The notes under the pieces are model-generated. The model saw only the letters and a program-made list of their open reading frames with translations. It was not told where the DNA came from and ran no database searches. Below are positions 1-11,898 of a stretch of DNA of 64,000 nucleotides, in pieces. Origin of the DNA: Lasiosphaeria ovina (taxonomy: Eukaryota > Ascomycota > Sordariomycetes > Sordariales > Lasiosphaeriaceae); NCBI GenBank assembly GCA_033439765.1, contig JAULSN010000013.1:62001-126000 (forward strand), written 5' to 3'. Every line of letters begins with the position of its first letter. Position 1 is the stretch's first letter. A program made the translations under genes and the position numbers.

Positions 1-62
1 GGCCTCGCAGGCTTATTCAGGACATTTCATCTCCCAGTTTTGTCTACCACGCGATTCGAAAC

Positions 63-2540
63 ATGGAGTTGGCATTCTCGTCAGTCGTCGACCCCTCGCT
101 GTACAACCCGCATGGACTGTGCGATGGCGGCGAAGTGCGGTTGCACAACAGCCACGAGCTGGGAGATCTCGGCTCCATCCTGGCCCAGAAGGACTGGAGT
201 GAGAACGTGGAGCCGTGCCAATACTACGCGGGAACCATGAGTGCCCGCTTCAACGTTGTTTCAGTGGGATTTCCTGGCTGCCTCCCCGACCGGCTGGAGA
301 TAGTCTCGTACGCGGCCGAGATTGGATTTCTCGTCGATGATCTTGCCGAGTACGGTGACGAGTCCAAGGTAAGCCGGACGCCCATCTTAATTACCTTTTT
401 AGTCCGCTAGACACGCTAATCCACGGGGACAGCGTACCGAGGTGCTTGGCAATATGATTGACACATTCAGACTCGAGGGCCAACGTGCTTCTCGGAGCTC
501 CCGGGCCTCGGGAAAGAAGCGGCTGCTTGCAAAGCTAAGTCACAGGATGCTCAGCATCGACAGAGAGCGTGCCAAGAAAGCCCTCAATATGTGGGCTGGC
601 TACCTGGAAGGTGGAGGTGGAGGGGGAACAAATGTCCAATTCGACACATTTGAAGACTTTGTCGAGTTTCGAGTTGCGGATGTCGGAAGGCAGTGAGTAT
701 CTCCATCCAGATCTCCATGGCGCCGTATTTATCCCAGCCTAACCCGACCTAACCTCTCCCAACAGTTTCACAACTGGCCTGATGTACTTTGGCATGGGCA
801 TAACCATCCCCGAGCACGAAGAGGCAGCCCAGCAGCAGCTTTCTCACCCGGCTTGGGCCGCTATATCCCTGACAAACGACATCTTCTCGCGGGAAAAGGA
901 GCAGCGGTTTCTGGCGCAGTCATCAAACAAGAAAATGAATACCGCAAACGCAGTTGATGTTTTGGCGAGGCTGCGCTCGGTCGGCGTCGATGAGGCAAAG
1001 GAAATATGCCGACAAGAGATCATCAAGTATTGGAACGAGCTGCAGGGAAACATCGAGAAAGCTCGCGAAGCAGGCTGCTACTCGTCAGACTTGTTGCGCT
1101 TCCTTGAGTCGATGAAATACCTGCACACCGGCGGTCTCGTCTGGAGTACCAGCTGCCCTCGGTACAACGTTGCCGATGATTTCAGTCCCCGCCAGAGGGA
1201 GTGGATGACAAACGGAATCCCCAGCGAGGTGCTCGCAACGTCTGTCTGGAACAGGACGCTGCCTCCGTCGATCCCAGAGCCCCTAGTGCCGGAGCGAAGC
1301 CTACATTCAGAGGAGACCGAGGCAAACGACAGCACTGACACCAAGCATATCCTGAACGGCCAAGAAGCAGTCACTGTTGACGGACCCAAACTCAATGGCC
1401 GTCAAAGTATCGAGCCAGTCATCACAGAGACGGCGTTTCTTGACAAAAAGCCTGCCCCCGCTCACCACGCAAATCATTGACGGACCATCGCAGTACATCT
1501 CGTCACTCCCAGGAAAAGGTGTGCGCAACAGGGTGATTGATGCGCTGAACGTCTGGCTCCAGGTGCCCGAGAGCGCCATCAAGACCATCAAGCGAATCAT
1601 CGACCTCCTTTACACCGCGTCGCTGATGCTGGACGACATCCAGGACTCGTCGAGCCTGCGCCGGGGGAAGCCGGCGACACATACTGTCTTTGGCCTTGAA
1701 CAGACGGTCAACTCGTCGAGCTACAAGATTGCGGAGGCCCTGGAAGAGGTTCTTAAGCTGGACAGCCTCGAGTGCTTCCGGATAGTTACTGGTAAGTCCC
1801 CGCCCCCCTTTATCATCAACATGCTCCGGCTGACCCGGTGCGTGGCCGCCCAGAGGAGTTGAAGAACCTCTACATCGGACAGAGCCTAGACCTGTACTTA
1901 ACCAGCAATCTCGTCTGCCCGACGGTGGAGGAGTACATTGCAGTTTTGGATAACAGCAAGTCTTGCATCTGCACCACAGAGATACAGAACAGCAACGGCT
2001 GACTTGAGCATAGAAAGCGGGGCCCTGATCCAGATGCTCGCCCGGCTGCTCCAAGCGACAAGTCCGCTGCAAACGAAACCCGACGTTGACGACCTCGCGC
2101 TGATTCTCGGCCGAGCTTATGCGCTGCGGAACGACTATATGAACCTGACTTCAGGAGAAGTACGTGAAGCAGCCGCCGGCGTCGCGGCATAGTTGATTGT
2201 CTCTGACGTGTGACAGTACGCCGACCAAAAGGGCTTCTGCGAAGACCTCGACGAGGGCAAGTACTCGCTGCCCGTGATCCACGCGCTGCGCGCGCTGCCG
2301 GCGGCCAAGGCGCTCGTGCTGCGCAACATGCTCACGCAGCGACGGGTCAGCGGCAGATGCGCGCCCGAGCACAAGCAGCTGGTGCTCGACATGCTGGCGC
2401 AGGCCGGCAGCCTCGACTACACGCTCTCGGCACTGCGGCTGCTGCAGGACCAGGTGGACTGTGAGGTGGGCGCTGTCGAGGAGGCCACCGGCGTGGACAA
2501 CTACGAGCTCAGGGTCATTGTCGAGATGATGAAGGTCTAG
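63..2540 (+). CDS. Chimeric (bifunctional) terpene synthase: class I terpene cyclase fused to prenyl-diphosphate synthase
   Basis: Best model joins 63-368, 433-692, 766-1369, 1428-1791, 1854-1959, 2009-2159 and 2217-2540 (704 aa, usual length for fusicoccadiene/ophiobolin-type synthases). The N-terminal cyclase domain has the aspartate-rich motif DDLAE (residues 92-96), the NSE triad NDIFSREKE (226-234) and the RY pair (321-322). The C-terminal prenyltransferase domain has DDIQD (459-463) and the [10 protein letters not shown] block. In this family the C-terminal half makes GGPP or GFPP from IPP and DMAPP, and the N-terminal half cyclises it to a di- or sesterterpene. The start fits the family N-terminus (…VDPS.Y..HG.C). 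Oddities: the second prenyltransferase motif reads RNDYMN, not RDDYxN. Also, two junctions (donors GTCACT at 1370 and GTCTTG at 1960) are needed to bypass frame changes and a TGA at 2000-2002, so the gene could instead carry frameshifts. The product is not predictable. Confidence 0.85.
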
Positions 2541-2747
2541 GTAGGCCGGTGCGAGGTTGTGTCTTGTATGGAAACAAACTGGCCTTGTAGTCTGCAGAAG
2601 AGGAACGCTAAGCGGTCAGCGACTGACATCAGCCGCACCACAGCCGCAGATCCTAAATAGGTCTAGTTTTAATCCAAGGAAACCCCTCTTCTCGGCTTTT
2701 CAGACCTGTGGAAGGAAATTTTGCATCTCCTACTGTACTTCACCACC

Positions 2748-5321
2748 ATGCCATTGCCCGGAGTTACCGGTCGCCCGAAACGACGTGCGAGGCTGGCAAT
2801 CCCTTCATGGATCCGCAACTTGAAGCGACGCCCCAGAGCACAGGAAGACGACGAGTCTGCCCAGGGATCGACGACAGCTTCATCTTCGGGATCTGCATGT
2901 TCAATACCTACCGACCAAAACCAAGTGCTCATCAGCGCCAGTGGCCTCTGCAGCCGGTGCAATGCCATCGACTTTGATGCTGTCTTCTCCTTTCGCGGAT
3001 TCCCGCGCCAGCGCTGGTGGGAGGGCTTCAAAGTGTGCACGCTCGAGCGCCTTTTCATCGACGCTGACTGCTCTCTGTGCCGACTCTTTCGCGCGGTGCG
3101 GTATCTCTCCTCTGACAGAATCAGCTCAGAGTCGGACTCGAACGGCGTGGAGAAGGAAAAATGGCACCTGCGGCTGCTCAACAACCGCGCAATTTCTGGC
3201 GGAGACGGATACACACACCAGCTGCCAGTCCCGGTTGTCGCCGTGGTTGCCGAGGAAGCCGAGTATTGGAACTTTCTCGGGAACACGCACAACCTGCGCG
3301 CCATTCACAACGAAGGCGCCTTCTTTCTCCTGCAGACCACGCCAGGCACCGTCACGGAGGACCGCCCTTATCTCGCCGCGGCTCCGTTCGACCCGACCTC
3401 TGTCAATTACGCGCGCATCCGCGGATGGCTGAAGCACTGCGATTCAAAGCATGCCGGCGAGTGTCGCCGCCCAAAGTCCAAACCCAAAATAGCAGTCCGG
3501 TGCATTGACTGCATCAGTCCCGCGCACGAGATTGTGCAAATGGACCTGCCCAGAGACGACTACTTTGCGCTGAGCTACGTCTGGGGAGCGCCCACAGCGT
3601 CGACAACCACAACAACACATGGCGGAAGCGCCGCAAAGGGAAGACTACAGTCAACCGGCATCCCCGCAGTCGTCACTGACGCCATGCAAGCCGTGGTGAA
3701 GCTCGGCAAACGCTATCTGTGGGTCGACAAATACTGCATTGACCAAGACAGCCACGACGCCAAGCTCGAGGAGATCCAAAACATGGACCAGATCTACCGC
3801 GGCGCCTACGCGACCCTGGTAGCAGCCGCCGGCACCGACGCCAGCTTCGGCCTCGCCGGCGTCAGCCAGCCGCGCGCGCGGGACCGCCCAACAGCCCGTG
3901 TGCACGACATGACGCTCGTCGCCGGCCTGCCCCTCCTGCGCGTTGCGCTGGAGCACACGACATGGGCCACGCGCGGCTGGACGTACCAGGAGGCTGTGCT
4001 GTCACGGCGCGCCGTCGTCTTCACCCCGCTGCAGGCCTACTTTGTATGCGGCGCCATGACGGCCGCCGAGTCCATGGCGTCGGCCATCGAGAGCGTCGCC
4101 GTCAGCAGCAGCAGAACCCATCACACTCAAACGGGCCCGACGCCACTGCTGCCGGCCAGCCATTTCAGCAACTGGTACCCGATGGACCGCAACCCTGCGC
4201 GACTCTCGCGGTCGGCCAACCGCACGCTCGCCGACCACATCGCGGCCTACACCGGCCGGCACCTGACTGTCGCCAGCGACGTGCTGCACGCGTTCCGCGG
4301 CCTGCTGGCCCGCGCGCCCTTCTACAGCTACCACGGCGTGCCGGTGCTGACGGCCGCGCGCGACGTTGACATCAGCTCCGCCACCCCGCCGGACCCGGCG
4401 TCCCCAAAGGCGTTCACGGCCGGTTTCGCCATGGGCCTGGCGTGGGAGCCCGCGGAGCACACGCAGGCGTCGGACAGTACTGCTGCGCTCACGCGGCGGG
4501 ACGGCGGGTTCCCGAGCTGGTCGTGGACGGGCTGGACGGGACCGGTCGAGTACGCCAACGCGCACCGCGGGTCGGCGGGGCCGCTGCCCCAGCCGAGCAC
4601 ACAGCACGCGCAGGTGGATGTTGAGATAGAAACGGCCAGCGGAGCGCGCGTCGCGCTGTGGGATCTGCGGCCGACAGACGGGGCACAGTCGAGGATGCTC
4701 CGCGAGCTGTCGCCGTTTATCCATGTCCGGACGCTGATCATGCGCGTGCGGTGCAATAATCTGCTGAAGGATCATCCGCGAATGATGGCGGGCGTGTGTA
4801 CCTGCCACCCTTGTGGCAAGCACGTGTATGTGGGCGACGAGAGGGTGATCCCGGAGTCGCGCATCTGGGGGAACGCGTCGTTTTTTGCGGGGCTCGGGGA
4901 TGATGGCGGCGTGCTGCGGCGGACGTGGGACTGTGTGCTGCTGCTGGCGTGTGAGAAGGAGGGGTCGGATGATGGGGAGTCGGATGAGGAGGATTCAGAT
5001 GATTCAGATGATGATGATAATACACCAGACGATGGGACATCATTGTCAGCCGGCAGCGGGATATTGCCGTACGACGAAAGGTTGGACGGCGAAAACTCAG
5101 ACAATGGAGCCCCTGACGATGAGATAGTATCGGACAGCAAGCGCGCTTTGGTAAACGGGGTTGTATCGTCGCCCATTCTGGTCTGGACCTTTCTCATCGC
5201 TGAGTGGGACGGCGACGCTGCTCGTCGTGTGGGCACGCTCGAGGTAGAGGCCACCGAGGACCGCTTCTACCGTGTAGTTCGGCAGGTTCCAAATACGAGA
5301 CGGTGGGTGCGGTTGGGTTGA
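2748..5321 (+). CDS. HET-domain (heterokaryon incompatibility) protein
   Basis: A single exon of 857 aa. The ATG at 2748 sits in a good fungal context (caccaccATG); an in-frame TTG upstream is ignored. HET-domain hallmarks appear in order: ALSYVWG near residue 273, LWVDKYCIDQ near 325, the M..IY.GAYATLVAAAG block, and RGWTYQEAVLSRR near 408. The N-terminal 250 aa are Cys-rich in places (CSRCNAIDFD; CSLCRLFR), as in many fungal HET proteins. The C-terminus holds an acidic Asp/Glu/Ser run (about residues 740-775). Proteins of this family trigger cell death on recognition of non-self during hyphal fusion; this protein's partner is unknown. The gene lies 207 bp after the terpene synthase and 478 bp before a second HET gene on the same strand. 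No tailoring enzyme of a terpene cluster is present on this side. Confidence 0.88.
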   Translation: MPLPGVTGRPKRRARLAIPSWIRNLKRRPRAQEDDESAQGSTTASSSGSACSIPTDQNQVLISASGLCSRCNAIDFDAVFSFRGFPRQRWWEGFKVCTLERLFIDADCSLCRLFRAVRYLSSDRISSESDSNGVEKEKWHLRLLNNRAISGGDGYTHQLPVPVVAVVAEEAEYWNFLGNTHNLRAIHNEGAFFLLQTTPGTVTEDRPYLAAAPFDPTSVNYARIRGWLKHCDSKHAGECRRPKSKPKIAVRCIDCISPAHEIVQMDLPRDDYFALSYVWGAPTASTTTTTHGGSAAKGRLQSTGIPAVVTDAMQAVVKLGKRYLWVDKYCIDQDSHDAKLEEIQNMDQIYRGAYATLVAAAGTDASFGLAGVSQPRARDRPTARVHDMTLVAGLPLLRVALEHTTWATRGWTYQEAVLSRRAVVFTPLQAYFVCGAMTAAESMASAIESVAVSSSRTHHTQTGPTPLLPASHFSNWYPMDRNPARLSRSANRTLADHIAAYTGRHLTVASDVLHAFRGLLARAPFYSYHGVPVLTAARDVDISSATPPDPASPKAFTAGFAMGLAWEPAEHTQASDSTAALTRRDGGFPSWSWTGWTGPVEYANAHRGSAGPLPQPSTQHAQVDVEIETASGARVALWDLRPTDGAQSRMLRELSPFIHVRTLIMRVRCNNLLKDHPRMMAGVCTCHPCGKHVYVGDERVIPESRIWGNASFFAGLGDDGGVLRRTWDCVLLLACEKEGSDDGESDEEDSDDSDDDDNTPDDGTSLSAGSGILPYDERLDGENSDNGAPDDEIVSDSKRALVNGVVSSPILVWTFLIAEWDGDAARRVGTLEVEATEDRFYRVVRQVPNTRRWVRLG

Positions 5322-5679
5322 TGCCAGTCTCGTGGTCTCTTCGGATCACATTGATTTTCAGATTAAAGGAAGGAAATTTGAAGACAGCTTGACCGCAACA
5401 CTCCGCCCACGAAAAGAGTCCGTTTATTTTGCTCAATCTCCAGTTCTCCCCAACTCGCCCGTTTCTAGAAGACCGCGAGTCTGCGAGAGCCTTGTCGAGT
5501 GTCTGACTGGGCGTGCAGGGATGGCTGCTTCTAATTACAGTAGCCAATCAATCCCGGGGAGAAGATCCCCACCATCACTGACCTGCGGCACTGCCAGAGA
5601 GGATTGTTCCATGGGTGATAGTTCCCCGCAGGGAGGCTGAGCATGCAGTTGGGGAGAGCAGTGGGAGGGTCAGAAATGG

Positions 5680-5686
5680 ATATATA
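5680..5686 (+). promoter_or_regulatory. Candidate TATA box of the second HET gene
   Basis: An ATATATA run lies 114 bp upstream of the ATG at 5800, a plausible core-promoter position. Inference from position and composition only. Confidence 0.35.
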
Positions 5687-5799
5687 CTGCTGGTGTCCGT
5701 TCCTGCCGCAGTTAACGGCGCAGCAACCTGCCTTACCCAACTACCTGTCAGGCCGTCTACCTCCCTGAATATCCGCAATCCCTCATTTGCACCGCAAAC

Positions 5800-7701
5800 A
5801 TGCGGCTCCTCAACACGCGCACGTTGGACATGCGCGACTTTGTCTCGGACGACGACATTCCCAAATACGCCATCCTGTCTCACACATGGGAGGGAGACCA
5901 GGAAGTCAGCTTCCAGGAATGGGAAAGCCGCGGAACCGTCGACATTACCCACAGGGGCGGCTTCAAAAAAATTGAGGGATTTTGCGATTTGGCCCGCCAG
6001 GATGGGTTTGAATGGGTCTGGGTTGACACGTCCGTCCACATTGCCCCTGTTCCTGCAACTCAGCTGTAGATCTGATGAATGTACCGACTGACGCTTTTCC
6101 CGTACCTACCTACCAGATGCTGCATTGACAAAAAGAGCAGCGCCGAGCTGTCCGAGGCCATCAACGCCATGTTCCGGTGGTATCAAAACGCCGCCGTGTG
6201 CTACGTGTACCTCGCCGACGTCGCCCGCACAGGATCCATGGGCCGGTCTCGCTGGTTCACCCGCGGCTGGACCTTGCAAGAGCTGATCGCGCCCAGGGAC
6301 GTGAGGTTTTACTCGGCCGACTGGCAACTCAGGGACACAAAAGCCAAATCATGCAGCGTCATCTCCAGTATCACAAAAATTGACAGCTACATTCTGGAAG
6401 GCGGGGATCTCGAGACGGTCAGCGTGGCGCGAAAGATGTCCTGGATGTCTGGGCGCAACACCTCCCGCACCGAAGACGTGGCCTACTGCCTGTTGGGAAT
6501 CTTCGACATCAATATCCCGCTTATCTACGGCGAAGGAAAGAGAGCCTTCCAGCGCTTGCAAGAAGCCATCATGCTCAAGACGCACGACCAGTCGCTCTTC
6601 GCCTGGGGCAAGATTGTTGTTGCTCCTTCCGACACCGTCACCGAAGCCCAGTATTCCGGCCTGGAATCCATGCCCTGGAAGTCTCGATCCGAGAGACAGC
6701 CCTTGCTCGGAATATTCGCCGACGGACCCGACTTGTTTGCGTCTTGCGGCGACATTGAGCCCACCCATGGCTTCTCGCACGAGCTCCGCCGCAAACACCC
6801 GCCGGCACTTCTCAGCGGGGGGGTCATGTTGGGACTTGCTATAATATCGCACAGCATGTACTCGGCAACGTACCTCGACCAACCCGCTCTCGCCCTTCCC
6901 ACAAAAATGGAGATGGCCGTTTTGATGTGCCGGATCTGGAAATCAGACGGCAAACTTGTCGGCTTGGCGTTGAGGCAATGGGGCGAGGGCTATTACGGAC
7001 GGACGCCTGAGCTAGTCCTTCTGAACATGCCATCAGGCTCCAAGTTGTTCGAAAAGATGGTACGTCAGCGACATGTAATGAGGGAGCGCTCCCCGAGGCT
7101 CCACGACGGCGACATCATATTTCGTCGGTTTGAGCTCAATAGTGATAACTTGAAGTTTGAAACGGTGGCTCCGGACTTGTGCCAGCCCAGCCGAATGCCC
7201 GCGTGGGAGAGAATCATTTGGGGTGGTCGAGATATTCTTCGATTGTCCGACAACGCGGCCGGCCACGAAAGTGTTGCGTATGGTTTCAGGAATGAGCGTA
7301 CTGGTGACGGTGTTGCCGTCTCTTTCCAGCAGCTGACTGCTGATCCCTCGAACCCACTAGGACAACTCCGCGTCCGCATCTCGGAGGTCGAATTTCGTGC
7401 TCCGTTGACAGAGGCTGAAAGGATGCTCGGCAACCGCATCATAGCAAAAGACAATCATAACCACCACCCGGGAAAGTCGCACCTCGTGAGAACGCCTTCC
7501 GATTCTTGGTCTATAGGTTTCGAGTCTGTCTCTTGCAGCCTCCGAGTCTATGTCAGGGTTGAGAGGAAGAATATAGACGAGGCAGGAAGCGGCGCAGTGG
7601 ATGTTGTTGATCTCTTCATAACGAATTGGGCTGGACCAAACGCCGACCTCGCTAAACGTGCTATTGAGCTGAGAGATAACGATTCAGGGACCTTTATATA
7701 G
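5800..7701 (+). CDS. HET-domain protein, HET-E/HET-D N-terminal type
   Basis: Two exons, 5800-6029 and 6117-7701 (604 aa). The protein opens with the classic MRLLNTRTLDM…YAILSHTW start. The intron falls inside the conserved block WVDT|CCIDK; splicing at 6030/6116 restores it exactly, which makes the unusual donor GTCCGT well supported. Then follow SSAELSEAINAMFRWY, the Y.YLADV segment, FTRGWTLQELIAPRDVRFY and the RTEDVAYCLLGIFDINIPLIYGEG block. These are the full N-terminal HET signature of het-e-like proteins. No NACHT or WD40 repeats follow; the C-terminal ~300 aa are of unknown function. The likely role is recognition-triggered incompatibility or death signalling. The gene is tandem to, but of a different HET subclass from, the gene at 2748. 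Confidence 0.9.
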
Positions 7702-8581
7702 CACTGTCTTCCCAATTTCCAACTTCAACGGACACCACGATTGTTGGTCATTTGATTCCATGAGCCCTGTCGTGGGTAGGCTGCATCGCAGCAATAATTA
7801 GTTGCTTGAATGCCCGAAAACCCGAGACTTCCAAAGACGTTGTGCGACCAAGGATTCCGGCAACAGACCAAAAACAGCGGTCGAGCCAAGAAAAAATATG
7901 CCATACAGAAGAGTCGGGTGCCTGGGCCCTGGAGACCGCCGGGTTGGCGGCAGCTGGTGACACCGGAGCGTTTCACACAACTCACCGATAAACCAGGCTT
8001 CCGAGATAAGAGTGCCATCGCTGAATGGCTCTCTAGTCACCACTCAAGCCCAGCTTGAACATGAGACTGAAAATGGAGAAGCAATTGGTGGAGTGATTGT
8101 CATGTCTAGCGCCAAGAGAAACAATATTCATGCAGTTCAACTTCGCCGACTCCGCTTGCGGAAGAGTAGCGTGTCTTGAGCCAGCTGAACACACCCACCT
8201 GGAGAAGCGGGGCTGCGAGGTGGCTGCATATCGAGTTCTACATTGCCGTGAAGCTCACAGGAGCATCCAATAACGTCGATGCGATAACTGCTCTTGGCGA
8301 GGCTTCCAATCATGTCCCCTATGACTGCGGCGTTGGCGTGGGGAGGAGATGGGCCAGGCGCCGGACCGTGCCCGGGATGCACTGCACGGCGATAGCCCGA
8401 GTGTCTGGATCTCTTTCCGGGTGACCGTGGCTGGCTGAGCACGGTCGCTAAGGCTTTCCTACTATTTCTACTAATTTGGTGGTGCTGGGACTCGAGCGTA
8501 GAGAGGCTTGTAACCGGTTACCGATGAAGCGACGGGATTTGTGCGTCGCTCAAGTCACAGGTCTGACGATGGTGAATTGTC
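7702..8581. other. Intergenic, no supported gene
   Basis: Only short overlapping reading frames without family resemblance were seen. The right end carries the tyrosinase promoter. Confidence 0.6.
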
Positions 8582-8588
8582 TATAAAA
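8582..8588 (+). promoter_or_regulatory. TATA box of the tyrosinase gene
   Basis: TATAAAA lies 159 bp before the ATG at 8748, followed by a long pyrimidine-rich leader; typical of a strongly expressed fungal gene. Confidence 0.6.
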
Positions 8589-8636
8589 CGGACAAGACGG
8601 GCCTGTCTTTTGGAGCGTTAGGATCGTCTTTTCTTC

Positions 8637-8740
8637 ATCGCCTCTTCATTGCATTCCTCTTCATCACAAGTCTCCTCATCACAAGCCTCTTCACCAAAAA
8701 CCTCTTCACCACAAGACAAGCCTCTTCACCACAAACCCAT
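8637..8740 (+). repeat. Short imperfect direct repeats in the tyrosinase 5' leader
   Basis: Six or so imperfect copies of a CCTCTTCAyCACAAG unit lie head to tail just before the ATG. The leader is CT/CA-rich and free of ATG. Such repeats usually arise by slippage; a role in translation is only a guess. Confidence 0.6.
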
Positions 8741-8747
8741 AAACACC

Positions 8748-11047
8748 ATGCCCGCCGACACCAAGCACGTCATCATCACGGGCATCGTCCCACCGTTTGG
8801 TGGAAACCCCGGCATCCGCAAGGAGTTCGCGAAATGGTCCAAGGATCCCGAGCAGAGCATCCAGGTGTCTCTCTTCATCCGGGCCCTCCAGCGCTTCTAC
8901 GACAGACCATACCAGGACACGCTTTCCTTTTTCCAGGTAGCCAGCATCCATGGCTACCCCGGTGACCTGGAGTGGGACAACTCCGAACCACCGAAAAACG
9001 GGCGGAAGGAATATACGCACAAAATCTATTGCACGCACAACATGCTCACCTTCCCCACGTGGCACCGTCCATACATGGCTTTGTTTGAGGTGCGGGCCAA
9101 CACCGACGCCAGACTTCCCGCCCCGATTTGGGTGGTATGTTTCCAAGTTGCTAACCAATGGTTGTTGTTAGCAAACCCTCTATGAACTCATGGGCGAAGT
9201 TATCGAGACGCTCGACTTCGCTCGTGACGATGACAAGCAAGCATGGATCCACGCAGCTGCTGAGTGGAGGCTGCCGTATTGGGACTGGGCTCTCAAAGAA
9301 AACACGAAAGCCATCCCATTTCTGTTCAGAGAGAGCAACATCAAGATCCGTGCCCCGGTAAACTCGGACGGTTCTGCCGCCGAGCCGAATCCAATCCCCA
9401 ACAACCCGCTCACCCGGTACCAGCTGCGTGTAAAGGGTGCCCTGACCAAGATGGGTGATCTGCCGGGCAAGTTCAAGGTCGACGATGTCAACACCAGCGA
9501 TCCCTATGATCCCAGCCAGACTCTCCCATGGTCTCAGTGCTCAGGCACGAGCCGCTACGGCATTACAAGCACGCACCCCACCCAAGAGGAGTCTGAGGGC
9601 AAAAACGACTTCGCGAAGATTTCCACCGCACTGCAGCAGCACCAGTATTACCCGCCCAAGGAAGGCGATGACACTGCCGAGATCAACAAGCTTGCAATCA
9701 GCGATCTGATTTCTCGCATGATGTCCAGTGTCCACGACTGGGCGTCCTTTTCAACTACCGCCACCTACAACGATTCGAAAGAGTTGCCCCACAAGTGGGA
9801 GAACTGGGTCTCGCTAGAGTACATCCATAACAATCTGCACGTGAGTACCTTGCCCCCACCTCAGGTTTCTTACCTATTCTTTCCCATAGTTGACTCGGGC
9901 CTAACAACCATGTCTAGGGCTTCATCGGCGGTGGCAACGGCTTTACTAAAGGGGTGGGCCACATGTGCAGCGTTCCTGTGGCCGCCTTCGACCCCATCTT
10001 CTACATGCACCACTGCAACATCGATCGCCTGTTCTCGATTTGGCAATGCCTGAACGGCGATAGCTGGTTTGCCTCGGGCACGACCCCGAATTCTTGCAGC
10101 CCACTAACTCCATTCCACGGCCAATTTGGTGGTCGTGTCAACTACTTTGACTCCAACGAAGCTCGCTGCTGGCGTACGCTCGGCTACGACTATGACAGCG
10201 TGGATTCTCAGGAAAACGAGGATGAAGCAGACCACAAGACGCGGCTCAAGAAGTACATCGACAATACGTACCAAGACACGAGCACAGTCGTCCTCCGCGA
10301 CGAGTTCAAGCTCTATTCCATCGCCGACATGCACAGCGACACGGGCAACCACACCTACGACGACTACATCGCCAACGTCGTCTACGACCGCTACGGCAAC
10401 AAGGGCGGCAAGCCATACACGATCCACTTCATCCTCGGCGCCCCCAACATCTCGCACGAGATCGTCTCGCTGATGCGCACTGCCCGCGCGAGCGACGGAC
10501 TGCTGTCCTCCGACTTCCCCCGCCAGGTCGGGAGCATCTACACCTTCAGCAGCCCGCTGGGCAACGCCGAGAATGGCGTCCCGCAGTGCGCCAACTGCCA
10601 GCAGCAGCACGACGACGGCGTGCTCTCGCGCGCCACGGTGCCGCTAACCGTGCCGCTATACCAGGATGCCGGGAGTCCCGGGGTCGGCGAGATCCACAAT
10701 ATGAAGCCTAATAGTGTGCGGGGCCATCTTGCCGACAACCTCAGCTGGGTTGCCGTAGGGGTGCATACCTTTTCTCTTTTCTCTTCTGGCATCATCCAAC
10801 TCCTGAATGTCGCCAATGAGCGAAAGCTAATTCACTGTGTATTTCCCCCGCACAGACGGACGGCATCGTCATACCCTGGGAAAATCTTCCCAAGACCAAG
10901 GTGTACATTCTCGAGGGCAAGGCTGAGCACTGCCACGAGGTCGGAAAGCTGTCCTACTACCACGACTACCAACCCCTGCCCGAGACGACGGTCGGCAAGC
11001 CGGCTGGTGCCTTGAGGGTTGACTATGGGCTGCAGGAAGAGGAGTAG
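8748..11047 (+). CDS. Tyrosinase (monophenol monooxygenase, type-3 copper)
   Basis: Exons 8748-9089, 9172-9840, 9918-10754 and 10856-11047 give 679 aa, close to fungal tyrosinases. CuA site: HGYPG, then CTHNMLTFPTWHRPYMALFE, where the Cys of CTH is the thioether partner of a copper-ligand His. CuB site: HNNLH…, then FDPIFYMHHCNIDRLF. The first intron is placed at 9090-9171 (donor GTGCGG) because this joins ALFE to QTLYELM as in the family; a donor at 9135 would insert 15 extra residues. The last donor could be 10755 or 10761, both in frame. The C-terminal extension ends with KLSYYHDY, resembling the Y/F-x-Y region at which fungal tyrosinases are cleaved for activation. No signal peptide is visible, as usual for these latent cytosolic enzymes. 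Role: o-hydroxylation of phenols and oxidation to quinones, as in melanin formation. A fragment of a second tyrosinase lies at 22.4 kb. Confidence 0.93.
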
Positions 11048-11898
11048 AGACGGTCTCGTAGACACTAACGACGCCACGATAACAAAGGGGGGCATCGTTC
11101 AGAGGCAACAAAACTTGGCAGGGAGGTGTGATTATCCGCAGTTTTTTTTGTTTTCTTTTGGTCTAGTCGTTCTGCAATTTCGCAATTTTGGTGATCACCT
11201 CCTCATTCAGTCGCGCCTTCTCCAGCACTCTCAGATTCAGGTACTCTAAATGAAATCCAATTCATGTCGCTCGGAAACGCCAAGGTGCCTACTTTGTTGG
11301 AGTGGACAATGAACGATTTATCAGCCCGTAAGATGCAGACCAAATATTTCAGAAACGCCGCTGAACCGGTCCGTGTCGTCAAGTTTGAAGTGCCTAAGGT
11401 GGTATTCAGCATTGCCCTTTGCCCCGCCTGTTGCGCATCTTTTCCGACTTCGGAATTCGAGGACTAATTACTATGAGCGCCTTTTGCGACGTCTCACAGC
11501 ATTTCGAGATATATTGCTAGAACATGTAGCCGCTGCGTTGTCAATATTTATGTGGCTGACTCTATGCAAAAACCCGTGGACTCTGAGGTAGTGCAAGGCT
11601 TGCCGCACCGGCGCACTCCCACCAAGGTGGGTGATAATTACCAGATGCCTTACGTGGTGCGCTCGGCCCGCAAATCACGGCCTTTTGGCGCCAGGGCTCA
11701 GCGATAACTAATTCAAGATAGCGGCTGGAAGTGCAATTACAGGTACGGTTTCATGATGTTGAATTATTGTGCGGGGAATTGGAAATGGGGGAAGGTGGCG
11801 CGAAACTGGAAAGCGAAAAAAGTAAGTCAAGAGGGGGATAACGTTGTAACTCTCGATTCGCGGACTATCTTACAAGTTGGACTCACCACCCGGGGCAA
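11048..11898. other. Intergenic, no supported gene
   Basis: Short frames only, none with recognisable features. Confidence 0.5.

Noticed and set aside
4002..4823. 273-codon frame antisense to the first HET gene
   Set aside because: Arg/Pro-rich shadow of GC-rich coding DNA without any motif.
9135..9171. 37-nt alternative first intron of the tyrosinase (donor GTATGT)
   Set aside because: It has a better donor, but is unusually short and would insert 15 residues in the conserved WHRPY…LYE region; the 82-nt intron from 9090 fits the family.
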